From positions 1 through 35,741 of the forward strand of contig NZ_JANUGX010000043.1 of the NCBI RefSeq assembly GCF_024753245.1: 35,741 nucleotides of DNA. The letters are read 5' to 3'. A program made the position numbers and the translations under genes. Within the stretch, counting starts at the first letter, position 1. Each line of letters opens with the position of its first letter. The notes under the pieces are model-generated. The model made no database searches. It was not told where the DNA came from and saw nothing but the letters and a program-made list of their open reading frames with translations. Positions 34,112 through 35,741 of this stretch are shown here, piece by piece. The DNA is from Massilia norwichensis. Lineage in GTDB: Bacteria > Pseudomonadota > Gammaproteobacteria > Burkholderiales > Burkholderiaceae_D.

Positions 34112-34134
34112 CAATATTTGTCGTGCCAAAGTGT

Positions 34135-34154
34135 TATACTGTACATAAACACAG
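34135..34154 (+). promoter_or_regulatory. LexA (SOS) box over a -10 element
   Basis: CTGT-ACATAAAC-ACAG at 34139-34154 is a perfect match to the CTGT-N8-ACAG consensus of beta/gammaproteobacterial LexA, preceded by TA as in the best sites. It overlaps the last two bases of a -10-like TATACT (34135-34140) and ends 25 bases before the recombinase ATG. LexA bound here would block transcription. Confidence 0.6.
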
Positions 34155-34179
34155 CCCTTTTCAGCCGCGCCGCAGAATC

Positions 34180-35343
34180 ATGCCGAACTTTACCCCAATC
34201 GACCTGGGCCCGTCCGCACCGGAAGAGATCACAACCGGCCCCAGCGGCCGCATGCACGTCAAGATGTATCGGCTCGCCGAGGATGCCATCACTGAGGCCA
34301 CCACCGACATCGAACTGGCCCGGGAGTTCATCGCCCACGGCGAACTCAGCGCGAAATCGATCCAGAATTCGCAAAAGGAACTGTTCCGCTTCCTGACCTG
34401 GTGCCGCGAAGAAGCCAAAAAGACGCTCTCTCAGTTGAACGTCGCGGACCTGAACAACTACAAGGAATTCCTGAAGAATCCACCGCCCGAATGGATCTCG
34501 AAGACCAAGTGGCCGCGCAACGATCCGCGCTACCGGCCGTTCACCGGGCCGCTGTCGGACCCGAGCCGGCGCCAGGCCATGATCGCCGTCAAGGGCCTGA
34601 TGGGCTTTGCCGAGCAAACGGGCTATCTGCGCCGTAATCCCGGTGCGCTGGTTCGCAACGTCAAAGCCCCGTCAGCGAGCCGGATTACGCGCTATCTGAC
34701 CCAGGGCGCGATCGCGCTCGCGCTGGAAACCGTTTCCAGCCGCCCGGCCGACACGCCGGCGGCTTTCAGGCGCCGCGCGCGCGACCGCTTCCTGCTGATC
34801 GCCTTTGCGCACACCGGCGCCCGCCTGAACGAGATCGTCAGCGCCTCGATGGGCTCGATCTACACCGAAGGCAACGGCCGCTGGTGGCTGGACGTCCTCG
34901 GCAAAGGCAACAAGCCGCGCCGCCTGCCGGTGCCGCCGGAGATGCTCGACGCCTTCCAATCCTACCGCCAGGCCTTCGAACTGCTGCCGCAGACCAGCCG
35001 CACGGACCGTACGCCGCTGGTGCTGTCGAGCCGTTCGCGCGAACCGGCGCGCATCACCGACGAAGCGGCGGCCGAAGCGATCAAGGCGGTGTTCGCCGAT
35101 GCCGCGCGCGCCGCCGACGCGCAAGGCGACCAGGACACGGCGGCGACATTGCGCCAGGCCTCGGCGCACTGGCTGCGCCACAGCATGCTGACCAACCACG
35201 CGAACAACGGGGTGCAGTTGAAGACGCTGCAGGACACGGCGGGGCACGAGAACATCGCGACCACTGCGGCTTATCTGCACAAGACCGACAACGAGCGGCA
35301 TGACGAAATCATCCGTTCGGTGAACGGGAAGCGCGTTTTGTGA
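34180..35343 (+). CDS. Tyrosine site-specific recombinase
   Basis: 387 residues. The N-terminal core-binding domain (about 40-160; SQKELFRFLTWCREEAKK...LNNYKEFL) is followed by the catalytic domain with all expected residues: R215 (HTGARLNEI), K242 or K245 (GKGNKPRRLPVP), H330-xx-R333 (SAHWLRHS), H356 (GHENIATT) and the nucleophile Y365 (AAYLH). It is longer than XerC/XerD (about 300 residues) and resembles phage or island integrases. ATG 34180 is the first start downstream of the LexA box; no strong ribosome binding site is seen. A terminator-like hairpin and a dif-like site follow. Confidence 0.9.
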   Translation: MPNFTPIDLGPSAPEEITTGPSGRMHVKMYRLAEDAITEATTDIELAREFIAHGELSAKSIQNSQKELFRFLTWCREEAKKTLSQLNVADLNNYKEFLKNPPPEWISKTKWPRNDPRYRPFTGPLSDPSRRQAMIAVKGLMGFAEQTGYLRRNPGALVRNVKAPSASRITRYLTQGAIALALETVSSRPADTPAAFRRRARDRFLLIAFAHTGARLNEIVSASMGSIYTEGNGRWWLDVLGKGNKPRRLPVPPEMLDAFQSYRQAFELLPQTSRTDRTPLVLSSRSREPARITDEAAAEAIKAVFADAARAADAQGDQDTAATLRQASAHWLRHSMLTNHANNGVQLKTLQDTAGHENIATTAAYLHKTDNERHDEIIRSVNGKRVL

Positions 35344-35348
35344 GCTGT

Positions 35349-35370
35349 GCTGCCCCTTGGGGGCGGCTTT
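35349..35370 (+). terminator. Terminator-like hairpin after the recombinase
   Basis: GCTGCCCC (35349-35356) pairs with GGGGCGGC (35360-35367) over 8 bp including one G-U pair, with a 3-base loop and TTT after it. It lies 5 bases beyond the recombinase stop. Confidence 0.55.
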
Positions 35371-35381
35371 ATGGATAGCGC

Positions 35382-35409
35382 ATTTGACATAATATAGATT
35401 ATGCGCACA
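35382..35409 (-). other. dif: dif-like XerCD recombination site
   Basis: Read on the minus strand the 28 bases consist of a XerC-type arm TGTGCGCATAA, a 6-base centre TCTATA and a XerD-type arm TTATGTCAAAT. The E. coli dif site as I know it has arm GGTGCGCATAA, centre TGTATA and arm TTATGTTAAAT, giving 25 of 28 matches and the same arm-centre-arm layout. dif is where XerC and XerD resolve chromosome dimers, so the window may lie at the replication terminus. Mobile elements that exploit Xer also carry copies, and an integrase-like frame starts 111 bases further on. Confidence 0.75.
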
Positions 35410-35520
35410 GACGGTAGTTTACGTGCTGTTGCGTGTTTTCGCTAGCGCAACGATAGTTACCGCAACACCTGATGCCTAAATGGTACAATTGTCTGTTGCT
35501 CAACTTCTGCCTTCCTGTCA

Positions 35521-35741
35521 GTGCTTTTTCAACTCTCCGACGTTCTTGCCCCTCGTGACCTTCAAGGCCCGATCCTGGTCGACGCGACTGGGATGCCGCG
35601 TTACTGGGCCACAGTATGGTCGACGCTCTCGACTGCTCAGTTAGCTGACTCGACTCACATCAAGAAGCTTCGCTGCATCGAGTGCTTGTACCAGCATGCA
35701 GACAACTTGCTAGGCAGTTCCGCCCTGGATAACGCGCTGGG
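35521..35741 (+). CDS. Start of an open frame, possibly a second integrase (runs off the window)
   Basis: GTG at 35521 opens a frame still open at the window end (at least 73 residues): FQLSDVLAPRDLQGPILVD, then HIKKLRCIECLYQHADNLLG. The helical segment resembles the N-terminal SAM-like domain of some island integrases, from memory; the catalytic part lies outside the window. A -10-like TACAAT is at 35484-35489. There is no clear ribosome binding site, and GC content is lower than in the other genes, consistent with transfer. The region between the dif-like site and this start (35410-35520) holds nothing else I recognise. Confidence 0.45.
   Translation, partial: MLFQLSDVLAPRDLQGPILVDATGMPRYWATVWSTLSTAQLADSTHIKKLRCIECLYQHADNLLGSSALDNAL

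Noticed and set aside
35384..35412. TTGACA at 35384 as a promoter -35
   Set aside because: No -10 at the right spacing, and the hexamer is part of the XerD-type arm of the dif-like site.
1..35741. CRISPR array, tRNA or rRNA genes, classical insertion sequences
   Set aside because: Looked for spaced direct repeats, cloverleaf-like segments and transposase motifs (DDE, HUH); none seen apart from the REP-like elements and the recombinases.

Overview
This is a GC-rich window whose gene content and protein sequences look like an Oxalobacteraceae betaproteobacterium, most likely Massilia/Telluria-like. That assignment comes from protein similarity I recognise by eye (YbiT, NadABC, QueE/QueD, PEP-CTERM-type glycosyltransferases, DUF2382 stress proteins). 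There is no rRNA or tRNA to confirm it. Most of the window is ordinary chromosomal housekeeping and accessory metabolism. The right end is different and is the most interesting part.

Layout. 1-2.3 kb: two stress-type DUF2382 genes, the second ending in two 87-codon tandem repeats, closed by a bidirectional terminator. 2.3-6.9 kb (minus): a secreted M16 zinc protease, a PAS-GGDEF diguanylate cyclase and a small membrane protein. A nested palindrome lies over the protease ribosome binding site. 7.0-12.3 kb (plus): queE-queD-tadA (tRNA modification), an alpha/beta hydrolase, an LD-carboxypeptidase and the ABC-F protein YbiT. 12.3-19.8 kb: an NAD-centred neighbourhood, with nadA-nadC-Nudix on plus and nadB, a DMT transporter, a sirtuin and a hydrolase on minus. 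Two REP-like repeat elements interrupt it. 19.9-25.9 kb: a small acidic protein, a pair of glycosyltransferases of the PEP-CTERM/exosortase-associated type, a PPOx-family flavoprotein, pnuC with an unusual leader, a secreted amidohydrolase and a 20-cysteine copper-storage protein. 25.9-29.8 kb: small hypothetical proteins around a large gene that fuses a Baeyer-Villiger-type monooxygenase to an HSL-family esterase. 29.8-33.5 kb (minus): a LysR regulator, two RraA/HMG-aldolase paralogs and an ACS-family MFS transporter, probably a catabolic operon for an organic acid.

33.5-35.7 kb: a 550-base stretch with no convincing gene leads into a 387-residue tyrosine recombinase with a complete catalytic set. 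Its promoter region carries a perfect LexA-type box (CTGT-N8-ACAG) over a -10 element and a dyad that could be an operator or a recombination site. About 40 bases after its stop, past a terminator-like hairpin, is a 28-base site matching the E. coli XerCD dif site at 25 of 28 positions by my alignment. A further reading frame, possibly a second integrase, starts beyond it and runs off the window. The arrangement suggests either the replication terminus or an element that exploits dif, with an SOS-controlled recombinase beside it. This is the best candidate for an undescribed system here. The monooxygenase-esterase fusion is the second.
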